DNA from: Antedon mediterranea
Taxonomy: Eukaryota; Echinodermata; Crinoidea; Comatulida; Antedonidae
NCBI RefSeq assembly: GCF_964355755.1
Contig: NC_092671.1
Coordinates: 7,329,001-7,393,000 of the forward strand
Length of the DNA stretch: 64,000 nt
Direction: 5' to 3'
The notes under the pieces are model-generated. The model saw only the letters and a program-made list of their open reading frames with translations, had not been told where the DNA came from and searched no databases. This document shows, piece by piece, positions 1 to 15,000 of this stretch (position 1 is the first letter of the stretch; every line of letters starts with the position of its first letter). A program made the position numbers and the translations under genes.

Positions 1-3000
1 GAGCCAGGTATGCGGGACATGGTACACCGATTATGAACACAAACAGTGCACAAGCTCAACGAGCGTGCTTTGCAAAATGCTAATAGTATTCACAACAAAA
101 ATGCACCGTTTCGAACTGAAGAGTGCTCTACAAAACAACATACTATATATGTATATAGCAGAAAGTATATATATATATACACTGTATATATAAAAAAGGT
201 TGAAATTCAAATTTTTAGTAAAAAGTGCACATGTGTACAGAAATTTCACAAAATAGAAATAAAACATAACAATACCTGGAATACCACCAATATAAAGTGG
301 ATCATCAGTCCTAATACTTTTTGCGTTCTTAAGTTTCACACTAGTTACAACACCATCTACAGTCAAATCAATCACATGTCTGATCTTCTCCACTAAAAAT
401 ATAGGAAATTCACATGTTAGGCCAGTTAAGAAATACAAACATCCATTAAAATAAGATAGATGCCTAGGGTGGCCTTCAAACTTTGTCATGAGATCCTAAA
501 ATTAAATAATATACCACCTCAGCCATTATGAAAATGAGTTCAATTTTTTAATCATGTTTACTAATCATGAATATTCATCATTCATTAACAACAGGCCTGG
601 TCTTTTAGGGCGAGCGAGTGCAATCACTCACCTAACACACTCCTAAACTGCCCTTAAAGAGTACGATATACAACGCGCTTAAATTAACTTTTACACACCA
701 AAATACAAACAGCACACCTACACCATCCATGAATGTATTGAGGAGTGCAATTTGTAGCACACCTATAATTTTCAAAAGACAAGGCCTGTAACAATTTAAT
801 TCTTGCCTACCTCTAACACTATGCCACTGGCCGTCGCATAGTATTGTTCCCAGTGAATTAGTTGATGTCTCAAATGGTTCTTGGCTATTGCTAGCCCGTA
901 CATAAACATCACCTTCAGTCATCTCCACCACCAAGAATTTATCACCTGTACGTACTGACAGTAACACACCCTCTGTAACTCTGGGTTTCATTTGAAATGC
1001 AGCTACAAAATTTTTACCTACATTCACATTTTGATCTAAGAATGCAAAACACGGTTAATATGAATGTAGTGCCATCTTCTTTGAAGGGTAAAACTTTGCA
1101 CCAAAAAAATGCAATTTTCTTATAATTATATAGTTTGATATTCTATTATATTATTCTAGATTATTATATCACTTTAGCTACTACAGATTAGACATTATAT
1201 CAGTTATGCTCAAGACTAATAATAATGTATGTATTTTGATTTTATTGAATATTAGTTAACCCACTGAGCTAAACTGGAAGGGTTACCCTCTTTGAAAGAT
1301 GTTTAAAATAAAAGAAATAAATAAAAACATATAGCAATATGTACAATATATATAATAATAATAATAGTCTGTTCTTATATAGCGCATATAAGCAGGCTCT
1401 CAATGCGCTTTACATCAAAAATAAAAGCAGGAAATGTTAAATTAAATTATATGTAAATGAATTAAGCACAATTTATCCATCAAATATATTGGGCATTACA
1501 ATGATGAAAAACTTTAGAATGATATAATTTGTTTACCAAGAATCACATATCCATCGTGTATGAAAACACCCTGTTCAGAGGGTCCTCTGCAAGCACTAAC
1601 ACCCACTCTTTGGGGACTTTGGTCAGCAAGTGTGACAGGGGTTTTCTTATTGGGTGTTATTGAGAAGTCTTTGATACATCCAACAAATGACACCTGAGAT
1701 GAAAGCTATAAAATATGATAGAATAATATGAATTTCAATACAGAAAAAAAAACATTAAACAAGAAAATGTATTAACAGTATATCTAATGTCAGTACAGAA
1801 ACAAAATTATTGTCCAAACATTCAACACAAAAATATATGTTCAATGTACATGTATGTATAATATGTATATGTACAAAATCGTAACAAGCTTTAGCAGTAG
1901 GCTACTTGATGTACCACACAATCCCATGAGGTCATGCACAGAACAACATTCCTAATTTAATTCATAAAGCACTTTCATAAATATAATACAAACAAATTTA
2001 CATATAGATTTAAATGGTACAAGAAACATCCTCAAAGGTCATAATATCAAACAAAATATTTGACCTACAAAAAGTGAATTTGGAATAACTAAAGGTGTGT
2101 AAAGCGTAGTGTGTTTAACCCAAAGTGTATCTTCTTATCACTGTATAATGTTCAGTAAAATTTGAAATTTACAACTTACTGGTACATATTTAATACTTTG
2201 CTGTAAAATTCCTCCGACATACTGTGGTGCTAAAATCCTGTTGATGTCTTTTGCGGTACCATTTCTACCAGAAGACGAACTATCATCAACTGTCAGGGTT
2301 CCAACCATAGACTTTCTATAAGCGCCAATCTAGAATAGAATAAAGCATAATTGGTAAACTTTGCCTTGTCAACACTAGCAAACTTTTTTTTGCAAACTCT
2401 GAGTTTCCCTCTGTTTGCAGAAATTTGTGATTCCTGTCTATAGACTAGTTACTGAAGGCTGCCATTTTGTCTGCAAAGCACCCAAAGTTATATGATTCAC
2501 TGAGTCAACAAATCTTTGAAAACTACTGCAGTTTGGAAAATTTACAGTAGCAAATTTTGGAAAACCTTTTTTATACCAAACTGCTCAAGTAGACTAGACT
2601 TCAATTTTACCTACTGCATTGTTTTGTTAAGAAAACTGGAATTAAACTACAATTGAGCAATGATTGCACTTCTTTTTCTTTGCATGTTTAACTGCATGTG
2701 GGACCATTGCTAGTGCAAACAGCTATTGTTAAGTTCCTTTATCAAACAATTATAAAAAATCATGTCAAATAAGTAAAGCTCTGTCAAATTTGGTGTGACA
2801 AAAAAATGTGATGTGCCCATATATGGATATGATGATGTCATATCACTACCATAGTTGGGCATATTACTACCATATTTGGGCACACCACACATTGTTTGTG
2901 TCAAGAGACTAAGATGATATTTAGAAATCCTGCCTACATTTATATATTTTGTATTGTACATGAAATATATATCAAATAAAATGTAACAAACCTTGTGCCA

Positions 3001-6000
3001 GCTTCCATCGCTCACATATATGGGGTTAATAATGACTATTGGTCCTTCCCCACAGTCAAAGCTGAATACAACCTTTCCATTAGCTAGATATACACTTAGG
3101 AAGTCCCTCTTTGTACTGTTTGCATAGTATAGAATACCTGCCTCCTGTGTTGTCTTTATAGCCATCTTTATAGAACCACTGAATCAGGAAATAACATGTA
3201 AAATTTAGATTCATTGCATTCGTACATACAGTATTAACATAGACCTAATGTAGATCATGTATGTACTGTTTTGATAGTATGTATTTAACTTTCATACTAT
3301 AAAATGTGCTTCACCACCCACCTTGACACAAGGTCAAATTCTTTATTCATCCCACGTGGGGCAATTAAAAAAAATATGACTGAATAATATAATCATAATA
3401 CCATAATAATAATAATCATTAAAACACAAAAATCGATATACAAAGACCAGAGCAAAACCAGATGCAAAACGCATGTAACACCTTATATGCTTTGCATTGT
3501 GGAAGTGGTAGTGTAGTGAAAAAATTTTGAAAATTGCAAAACATGTTAGTTGAAAGGCAAAACTGTATTTAATTTTGTTTTAAATAAGCCACAAAAATAT
3601 TTAAACCTTCTACTTAGTCCATTTTTAAAAACCGAAATATCATTGAGCTGAATGCGGCTGTTTTCCTCATCACCAAACTGAATCCCTTCATCTGTTGTGC
3701 CCTCACCACTAGGTGGAAGTAGGGCACATGTCTCCGGTGCTGCAGTTGAAGTAGTATCAACCACTTCCTCTAGCTTCTCTGGTGGAATGGCGTTTGCTGC
3801 TCCATAAGTAAATGGACAGATTCTATGTTCTACATTTTTCTCCTCGACTTCATTAACAAAGTCCTGTACTCTGAAACAAATAATATTAATAATTTTTAAC
3901 CGTGGTAAAGTTGTTTTATTTTATTCAACTAAGAACCACACTTACTACAGTCCACATAAAACACTATCAAGTGAATGGGATGCGAACCTAACTTGGTAAC
4001 TATACAGTTAATCTGAATGTTGTGTGTGCCAAGTTCAACGTAGTTGCAACAACTTTCAACTTTTATCAAAGTGTTGCTACACAGATAGTATGAAACAAGC
4101 TGAACACTGTATTCAATTTATTGATTAAAATCAACACTATAATACAATTAAACATACTGGTTGTTGATTACAAAATCTGATATGCAGCCAATGAATGGTT
4201 CACTGTTACCAGGCCCACCACCAATATAAGAATATTCAGCAACATCAATTATCCAATTGTTTGCTTTATCTACTCTGCCAAAGTTATCATCGTCTAAGAA
4301 AAGATCCAATCTTGAAAAAAAAAAAAAAACAAGTTGTTTACCAAGTAACATCATACTATAGGCTCAGTTCCCAAAACAATAATAATAATAATAATGGCAA
4401 TTTGTAAAGCGCAAGCATCTGTCTAAAAAAGACGCTCACTGCGCTACTGAACAAAGAACATGAAAAAAGTTACAAATCTTAAACTACTAGACTACAAACA
4501 TTACAAATATGCTACAAGTTTTCTGGATAAGACATGTTGAATAAATGAGTCTTTAAGCTAGACTTGAATGTATATAATGTACTAGAGTTTTGAATATGAG
4601 ATGGCAGGCGATTCCATAGCATTGGAGCACAGTTGGTAAAAGAACAATATGGTAGCTTTAAAAATTGCAGGAAGGAATGGGGGATGTGGGAGCTATCTAT
4701 TATTTCAAATGACAACACACCTAAATGGATTCTTGTCATTTGATTGTAAGTTTGGTGGTCACATGATGTTCAATAGACATACTATTAAACTCAGATATCA
4801 GGGTGCATATTATTGTTGTGTAACACAGTGAGCAACCGGAACACATAAGGCGAGGCTAGGCCAAGACTCTCGTTAAAAGTAGGTGCGTTATAAAATAATG
4901 AATGTTTTATATTCGTACAAGGGGAAAATAATTTTTGTAAAATTATTTACATACTTTCTAGCAGTTTTCTCAAGTCGAATAAAATGCCAATTTCCATCGC
5001 TAACATTTTGTTGAGCTGATCTCCAATCTGCTTCAATAGAAGTTTCAACCACAATATTGCTATCTACTATCCTAACTGCCAGAGATGTAATCTGTATAAA
5101 TATTTTCAAAACGTTTTACCATCAAGAAATTAATATTTCAGTTAATATATCTACATTTTTTTCATTTATAGTCAGTTGATAATAAAACTCCTATCAATGA
5201 AAATCCACAATGTCAATCTTTGGTACATCCTCTGAACATACTGAAGCCTACCTACAAAATAGCATATTATTTTATTTTGTGTTAGTAGAAGGCAAAACAT
5301 TTCAGATACTGTACTTACTTCATTGGGAACCATAGTAAAGAGTGTTCCACTAGTTTTTACCGTTCTGAATGACAGCAATAGTGTAAATTCTACATCTATA
5401 GTTATGGGCATTTTCACATAGCCTGCTTTAGGAAAACCTATCAGACCAATAGGCTGAAAATGAATATTGAAAACAAAATTGATTTAATTTTCTATTTTTT
5501 AAATAATATTTATAGATACACACATGTATCGTCAGTTGTTAAATCACTACAAATCTGTTTCATTTAATTGCCTTTTAATTTATATATATCAGAGTTATAT
5601 ATTACTTTTCTTCTTACCTGCTCAGGTATGCAGCCAAGAGCAAGACTAGAATACTTGACTACACCTTCTGAAAATACCCTTGTTGAACCATCGACATAAA
5701 CATTTTGTATACACCCAATAAAACCTTGCGTAGTCACATTCCTATAGATATATAATACAAATTTAAATACATATCCCCTTATTCAGAGCAGGTATAACAA
5801 ATTGAAAGTTACAAATACTAATATGCATAAAAATCAATTTAACATTAATTTTTACAATAATATAGAGTACAGCTTCTTATACAAATCGTCATTCATTTCC
5901 ATTCTAACTAAAACCAAAAAAGAAATTTACGATTGTGACACATCTTCTTGGGAATGCACTCCTCCTATATAAAATGGCAGTTCTGCTTCTTCTGAAGATG

Positions 6001-9000
6001 AGGTATATGACTGTCTGTTTTGTATCCCACTACAAAAACCACAACAAAAAGTTGTAAATAAATTAAAGATAAATAAACAAAACTACAGTATGTAAATTCC
6101 GGAAGATCCAGTGTATAAGTTCAGATGAAATAATATACAAATAATGAATGTTTATATGATTGAAATGTTACAAATAATTCCATAAGCTGAAAATGTTATC
6201 TTTCACCAAATCATGTATATAAAACATAATGTAGATGCCACAATTGTAAACGCCGCACAAGTAAAAGGTTGATCGAATGTGATCTACAACAGCCTAGTGA
6301 ACGAAAATGAATGCGCAAAACGAAATGACTGTATTCGATTTACATAATGACAAGGCACGCTCAAGTGGGCTACATCACATTCATTATTAAATCATGACCT
6401 ACAATTGTCCCATCAAATGACAGTATGTTATAATATGTATTATATAACACCTAAATGGATACCTATAGATTTCTGTCATTTGATTGGATGATTGTGGGTC
6501 ACATGATAAAAAATAAGTGTCCTATTTTTTTGTTCACATAGCGCGGTGCATTCCTATTTTTGTCGTCGGAAGACCGGACAACGCGACCCCTTAACAGCTT
6601 TGCACATGCTCACAGGAGAGCATGGTGTATTACTATTTGTCGGTGGAAGAAAGGAATTACACGGCCTCTGATGAGTGATGACAACACGTCACTTGAGTAA
6701 ACCAGGCTACCGATACTAGTAGCCAAAATGTAGCAAAATAGCAAATCTATTTTTTATGATCATCAAAAGGGACAATAATACAAACATATCAATTTCTACT
6801 TACCCAATTGTAAGTGTTGCAACATTATTATATACTACAGTTTCTATAAATGTAGAAATTCCTGTGTTGTGCTTGGATGTGCTGACTACTTCTACATAAC
6901 CGCTTGTTCCACTGTTCAACTGCAGAATAATATAGCCTTCTCTAAGGCTAACAGCATAAAACATGTTTTGATCACCAATGTAAAATAAGAGTCCATTGAG
7001 AGAATTGCTTTTAAAAGTTAGTTCCACTCTATATGAATTTTTGAAGCTTAGTTTTATTTTCTCAAACTGTGCAAACGACTTTCCAGTAAATGTTGCTTTA
7101 CCTTTAGATGCTTTATATTTTTCGTCTTCTGCCATTTCAGACCTAGTGTAAAAAGTATTACATTTACAATGTATTTGAGACAATTGTTGTACTTTATTAC
7201 TTTATATTATAACACCTCAATAAATTCTTGTCATTTGATTGAACGATTGTGGGTCACATGGCGTGCAATAGTATGCACTATTGAAAGGTCGTTTTTTTCA
7301 TATATTTTTTGCATACGCGTACGAAAACAAAAATCATTACTGTGATTCTCTGAACAGTAAAATCCAAAAGCGCCGCCTATTTTGTTAACAATAACAAACA
7401 TTGACATATTGCACTCTCGTTTTTCGCAATGAAGTTTTTTGGGAGATATACATTCTAGTTTAGGCCAAAAATCATTTTAATATAGCTTTAGATCGTTTGT
7501 ATGATGTGAATATTTAATGGGAACAAATCAGAACTAGATCAGTTTCAATGGCCTGGCAAAGTTTCGTAGTCATGGTATCACTGCCTTTCTAGCCTAGCTA
7601 AAACGCCTAGATTGTTTGGGATTTCGTTGACATAATTAACACTACAGTAGGTGTAAAATTTAAATAAATATCATTTACTATATTATAAAAAACCAAATAT
7701 ATATAATTGTTTTGCAATGTAAATATGTTGGAAAAATTTCAATGTGAATCATTGACCAAAAAGTATAAATACCCAATGTTTGTTCTTTATACAAATTTTC
7801 GTGAAAAAATTACCAGAATATTACCGAGAATCTCAAACTATTTGAACCACCAACGGAAAGGTAAGGGTTAAGAGAAATAATGGGATGTCAATCTGGGAGG
7901 GTACCCGCTCTGGGGCAGGTGTTTCTCCTATTTGTATAACATTATGTAAATATAATCCATTTTATGCAGTATTGAAAATGGTTTTTTTGTACATATTATA
8001 TATATTGACAATTTATAAAATAATAGCAACTCTTACACTTCTTTGGTATATGTGGGCTGGATATTACTGGCCTCCTCATAATTCCAAAATGGAATATACT
8101 CGTTATTATAATAAATATTTTCCAGAGATCCTTGAAAAGACTTTCGAGTCAATATATCGGGAATCTGTAAACAAATTAATTTAAGTAAAAATTAAAATCA
8201 ACAAAATTTTTATTTTAACAATATTTTATGAGAATGGTCAATCCAGTTTAAGATGATCGTTAGGGGCATTAGGGATATATATAACATGTCACAAAGTGTG
8301 ATTTGCAAATACTTTCTTCCATTTTTCTGTATAATATTTACCCCTGCATAGGTGGTGGGAGCACCGCCAATGTAGACTACTCCGTCCTTGGCTAAAGTTA
8401 AAACAGTAGTTCTGTCCTGGAATGTACCATTGAAAGAGCCAACACCTTCCACAGAACCAGTAACACCATTGCCAACTCTGTTTAAAATTAAATTTATTTA
8501 CCAAGATTGTATATTTAAGATAAGGTAAAATAATTCTGTATTGTCATCACAAACATAACTGAACATTTACTATAATTATAACTCTGTTTATAAACACATC
8601 ACATACCTTTTTATAGAAACTTCGGACCACTTATCATTACGCACATCAAATGTAGAAAGTACAACTGAAGGGCTATCACTGCTAGCCAAGCGGTAAGTTA
8701 TCTTTAGTTTTCTATTTTCCAGTTCTGCTGCCAGGAAATTATCCTACATAAAGGAACAATATAATATCAGTATTGAGAAAAACTGATATACTATGTTTAA
8801 GGGTCTTTCACATCTGTTCCGGCATAGTTCCGGTCTGGCACCAGCAAATCAAATCAATGTTTTGTTTTCACATGGGTACGCGCATATCAATTGGCACATA
8901 ACCACAACAACATTGACGTCCGATTTTGATTTGCCGGTGCCAAGTGTAATTATTTGTAAATCTTGTAAATAATCGTAATACAGGCATATATGGTTAGTTT

Positions 9001-12000
9001 ATATAAGGGCCTTACACTTTATTTACTTATAACCTTATAAGGTAAACATTTTCTGCAAATCAATCAATCAACATGTATATGCCTTGTGTTGAATTTGGTC
9101 TATTAAACATGTATGTGAAATAGGATATACACAGTATAGCATTACCAACTACATGACCCAACTATGTATAGATGTAATATGCATATCATGTAAAATTTAC
9201 ATTCTTTCTTTAATAACCAACCTGCTTAGTTGGACCACCAATGAAAAACAGCAATCCTTCAGCAATGTTAATTGTAGTATTAAGATTCAAATAAAAAGAC
9301 AATTTAGACACAGTTGAAGGCTTTGCCATGTCACTAGAGGGACGAATCTTGGTGTATGAAGTGGCGTCACTGAATTGCATGGCAAGACGAATCTGAAAAA
9401 ATACAAAATAGCATCTGTATATTAAGCTCTGTCTACACTACAAGTGTGATGTGCCCATATATTGCAACGATATGCCCAAATATGGTAGTGACGACATCAT
9501 CATGTCATCATCTATATATTCTGTCATATAAAGTTTGATAGTGTAGACAAGGCTTTATATTTATAACGCAACTCTTCATTACATAATGAATATTTACAAT
9601 TTCTTTTTTTGTGATTTTACCTACCCGATAAGCTGCACTGCGGGCTGCTTGAACTTTCTCCTTAATAGCGTTAATATCCAACGAGATATTCTTTTTTGAT
9701 TGGTCGATTGTATCAGCTATGTTTGTTACCTGGGGTGTAAGTGTTTTGATAGTAGACTTGTAACCTCCAACATCGGTCACTATATGCGGAAAAAAAAAAA
9801 ACACCAACATAAGCATTTAGAATCCAGGAAAAAATGAGGATTTAGGCGGGGGTGCTAAACAGGATGTAGCCCCACCTATTTTGTTTTTCTGCAACCTGAT
9901 CATTTTTATCATTTATGAAATATTTAGCCCCCCACCCTAATCAATAATGTTAGATCCGCCCCTGGTTTAGGAAGTCTGTTGTGGCATATCACCCTGACTA
10001 ATAGGGTTTAAGGTTGCAGATAGCCTTGTGTGTGTGAAATGTTGAACAATTTTCTCATAGAAGACAATTTAATTGATAAAAGCAAATTTACAGTTAATGG
10101 AAAAATAAATAATCTTGAATCTTATAGCAAGGAAACAAAGGTTTTCTTATCCCATTGCATCCTATCCAATCACATAAATCGTCAAGTCAACAGATTTTCA
10201 GCTTAGTCAGTTTGGTAAATCTGACTTTCACAACAAGTAAGACAAAAAAGTGAGATGTGCCCAAATATGGTACGGTAGTGATATGCCCAAATATGGTAGT
10301 GATATGACATCATCATGTCCATATATTGGTCTTTATATTTACATACATTTTTTTTCAACAGCATCCAGTACATCAGTGCTTGAGTTAATGTTCGCCTGAA
10401 TGTGTTTAAGGAGTAATTGATTGGCAATGATATCACTTTTAATATCATCAACGGTTAGTTTAACATCTTCCGCGGTCTTCTCTGCTTCAGTGGAAAGATT
10501 TAATGCTTTCTTTGCAACTTCTGAATCAACTAAAATGTAAGAGAAAATTAAAGATAATTTTTAACAAATATTTTTCACTTATTAGATTACTTGGATTTAA
10601 TGTAAAAAAGTAAATGTAGGGAAATAACTTGCGACTAGCGGCCTAATGGGCTGAATTGCGCACAGATGTAGTCGCCATATACCACAACTTTTTTCTTCCT
10701 TTACCTTTCCTGTGTGTCCATATTGACAGGGGCTAAGAAGGACACGATTGTTTTTTAGTACATAAGTTGGGGACCCCTTCTGTTAAAGATAGCCAAACTA
10801 CTTCCGAAATATAACCTAACGCTCTAAATAATTTCTCTCTCCCTATAAAGTAAAAAGAAGTTGCTCATGGGATTCGAACCCTATACATTAACATGTCCAT
10901 AGTCTAATCCACTCAACTACACAGACGGCTCAATGGAAAGAGTTTGTATTAGCGAATTGTAGTTAGCTCAATTCTTAAGTCACACCTTTTTGGATATGAA
11001 TAATGAATATTCATGTTTATTTTGTGACGTTTCATGAGAGGTCCCCAACTTATGTACGAAAATATATATCACAAGAAAGACAAGTGCACCACCAGGGTAA
11101 CCCTTCTCTTTGGAGGTATGCACTGAGTTCTGCACACAAGCAAGATATATACCTCCATTTTTAAATCATTATCCATAAGACTATGGTTTTACGGCGCTAC
11201 TGCCCTCGGCCACGTGACTAAACTCGACATGGGTTAGTAATGAACTTGAAAGTGATACAATTAACATATTGATGTCTGTCTTCAATTTTGGAAAAGTAAA
11301 ACAAAATGTTAGTCATATTTGTATATATACCTTTAGGAAGGTTCTTTATTTCATCTCTAATCATGTTAAGCAGATATTCTACCATTGAAATGTTATCTTT
11401 TAACTCTTGTATACTATCTGAGAGACCAGCAAATTGTGGTACAAGATCTGAAATAAATGCAAAATGTTATAACTATTTTTTATATTTATTAATAAATTGA
11501 GTAACTTTTGAGGTGTACATTTCAGGTAGAAAATGAGGTTTTAAACTACATTTTAATCGCCCCCAATACTGGGGGATCCACTCTAGGTATATTCTCTAGT
11601 TCATTTATAGTCTCAATTCACGGGTTTCTAGTCATGTTTACCTTCAGTTATCTCTGCTTTTGCATCCTGGGCATTCTTCAAATGCCTTCTACTTTTCTTT
11701 AGTGCTTTTTCTGCATTCAGATCATTACTCTATAAGATACATTTTGTTCTTGTTATTTTTATTACAGAGCATTTGTGAAAGTTCTATTCACTAGATAAGT
11801 TATGTCTATGTCTTTACTCATTAATTAATTACTTAATTACAAAATTCAATATACATTCCACCAAAGGCATTGTTACCTGTTGCAGAGCAATTTCTGCAGC
11901 TGTTTTAGAATCATTAGCAGACTTCTTTGCATTGTTAATGGCATCAATAATATCAGAGTAAGCCCTGGCAGCTTTATCTGCTAGCTCTGCATACTCTATG

Positions 12001-15000
12001 CCAGTCTTGGCTAGATCCACCAGAATGGCAGCATCCATGGTCAAGTTCTTAGCATGTTCTTCTGCTTCAAAAACAAGTTCTTCCTTTCCTTCAAGCGCTG
12101 CTTCTAAACGTTCCACAGATGGTTCTAACCGCCTGATACCACCAATTAGTCTGGTATAATCTCTGGCTAGTTCTGCATTAGAGGCGTTGGCATCATTAAG
12201 GTATAATCTGGCTTGAGCTAGTAAATCCCAAGATTTTTCTATCTTTTCAGTTCCATTAGCAAACAGCCTATTAGACTTTCTAACCACAAGCTTTAAAAAA
12301 AGAAAAACAAGCATAATCAATTATAAACCGCAATGCACCCATTGATTTAATAATTTTCTAAACATAGCCAAAAATGAAGAGACCATCAAGACAATATTTA
12401 TCGATATATTTACACTCCCACAAGATGTTTATTGATAAAATTATCATCCAATATCATCCCTTTCCTAGATCCATACAGGCTAGACGAGCGGATTGGAATC
12501 AATATCTTGTTCAAATAATAACACTTAAGCTCTGTCTACACAAACTTTATGCGAAAAAAAAAATGTGATGTGCCCATATATGTTTCGTAATATTTATTCA
12601 ACCAAAACATATTATTTAACATAAATATTAAACATTTTAACATAACATTTCTACTTGTTTTTTTTTTTTTGGCTGGGATCTGGTTTAGAAGTATTAAACT
12701 TGTCTCAATCAGACCCTAACAAAACAAATATTAGAAATAGTTTAATAAGGAAAAAGGTATACGCCTTATTTAGACTTCAAATTATATAAGTAATTATGAA
12801 AATAAATATATGTAAATGACAGTTATATTTTTACTCATGGTAATTAGATAAATAAAAATACTTTATACATTTCTTAAAAATTATTAAAGTTTTACAGTCA
12901 GTAAGTTCATCATCTAAATCATTCTACAGAGTTGGTCCTGAGAAGGTTATACAATATTTAGATTTGGTTAATCTAACATGGACATGATGATGTCATATCA
13001 CTACCATATTTGGGCACATCACACTTTTTTTGTCAAACTATAGTTTGATAGTGTAGACTAAGCTTTAAGCAGTACACAATCTGTTTTCACTTTACCTGCC
13101 CATTTTCTCTCAACACTTCGTTCTCATTATTCAGCTTTCTGGCGTCAACCACAAGCTGACTTGCATTCTTACTCTGATTAATTAAATCTTCCAATTTATC
13201 CGCTGAATTTTCCAACTGTGATGAAACGTTCATTAAATGCATTAGGAAAGCATCGGCATCTTGGTTCAAATTGTTGACAATGTCCAACACTGTCAAAAGA
13301 ATTTTTACAAACATTTATATCATTTTCAACACTGACATTTTAATATTTTGCAGAATCTTAAATTAATAAATTGTTTATGTTTGGTATGGATAGAGAAGTA
13401 TCTTTGACCCAAGCATTTCTTAAAGGGGTTAGGTGTGTTAAAACACTGTCTACACTATCAAACTAGTTTGACAAAAAAAGTGTGATGTGCCCAAATATGG
13501 TAGTGATATTCCAAAATATGGTAGTGATATATCATCATGTCCATATATGGACACATGTTTGATAGTGTAGACAGAGCTTAACAGGCCACTTCTTCAAAAG
13601 GAGGGTTTGGTTCAAACAGAAGAAGATCACAAAGCTCACTTACACAGATCAGCAGCAACCTGCTCTTTACTGGCTGCTTGGTCTAGTTCTGTAAAGTTTC
13701 TGCCTTCAAGTTCATTTACTATTCGTCTTGCTTCTTGTAAATCATGTAGTCCATCTTGCACATCTGTGTTGTTTCTATTTTCACTTTTTTCAATCATACC
13801 TACATAGTACAATATCAGAAACATTATTGATTGGTATAGATAAAACGAAAGCAAGCAGTGCTGTAGCCACAAGAAATAAAGTGGCAATGTGGTCGCAAGA
13901 AAAGAGAACAATTTGTGTGCTGGCCACAGGGTCGTCAAAGGCCTCTGTGGAAAAGTGGTCAGGTTGAAACCTTACCAACCGTACTGGTAGCTATGGCCCT
14001 GGTAAGGGGTTCTGTCAGAAACATAACAAGTTAGTCGTACCATGTAAGTTAGTGTATGAATCGTTGATAAACTTTTCCAGATTGATTGCCCGCTGTTTTA
14101 CATCCTCTGCAAGAGGCAGAAAAATGTCAGCTTCGTTTTTGTTCTTTTTAGCCTGTAAATAAAAAAGATACAACTTTTAAAAATGGATGGTTAGAGATTA
14201 CAGAAATGATAGAAGAGTTGGTTAAAATATTATGTAAATAAAAATAGCAAATCAGCAAAATACCTGTTTATCTACTTTGTCAGCTTTTTCAATAGTTTCT
14301 TCCAATAACTTTTCTACTTCTGCCATTTCAACTTCCAATAATGTGTTGTTCACTCTCACCTGTGCTACCCCAGGCTGCAATCGTTAAAAATGCATAATAT
14401 TTATATATACTAATATGTATGTGTAAAGCATGGAATTACCATACAGCATAAATCCATTCTGCTTTGCAACCAGAAACCAAAATGACAGGCTCCTGTAGTC
14501 TGACAGGAATCACTAACTTCTCCAAACATTGCTAAACAAAAGTTTGTAATAAATTGCTACTGCGGGCTTAAAAGTAAAATATGTATGTATTATGTAGTGT
14601 TATATGTTGAGTTTAGTGTTAAATTCTGCTTTAAAATTGAACATTTTAAAATAAATAAATTGAATCAGCAGGACACAGGAGCCACTATCCTGGCATGCCA
14701 GTTGTATTCTTCTTGGCCCTACCTTAAGTTCATTCCACAAGGTATCATTTAGTCTGTCCAAGCGGTCAAGATCAGCTGGACCAAGAGGGATCTCTCCTGG
14801 TATTGTCATATTGATATCTAGAAGCATTTTATCTATATCATCCAGTAGTATGTGCACACAGGTATCACACGCCACACATCCGCGTTTGGTCAGGGTGTAA
14901 CGCTCCTCACAAGTGTCACAGTCCTCTCCTATAGCACCTTCTGGACAGATACATTCACCTGTGGTTTTATCACACTCAAGGAGGTCTGGGCAAAAACATT

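Noticed and set aside
393-495. Longer version of the laminin LG5 exon (right edge 495)
   Set aside because: It would insert a hydrophobic stretch into the LG fold; the acceptor at 392 keeps frame and the family pattern.
7885-8184. 99-codon plus-strand open frame with hydrophobic segments
   Set aside because: AT-driven Ile/Tyr/Leu-rich translation in a laminin intron; no recognised domain. Not accepted as a gene, though it lies where an LG1 exon is missing.
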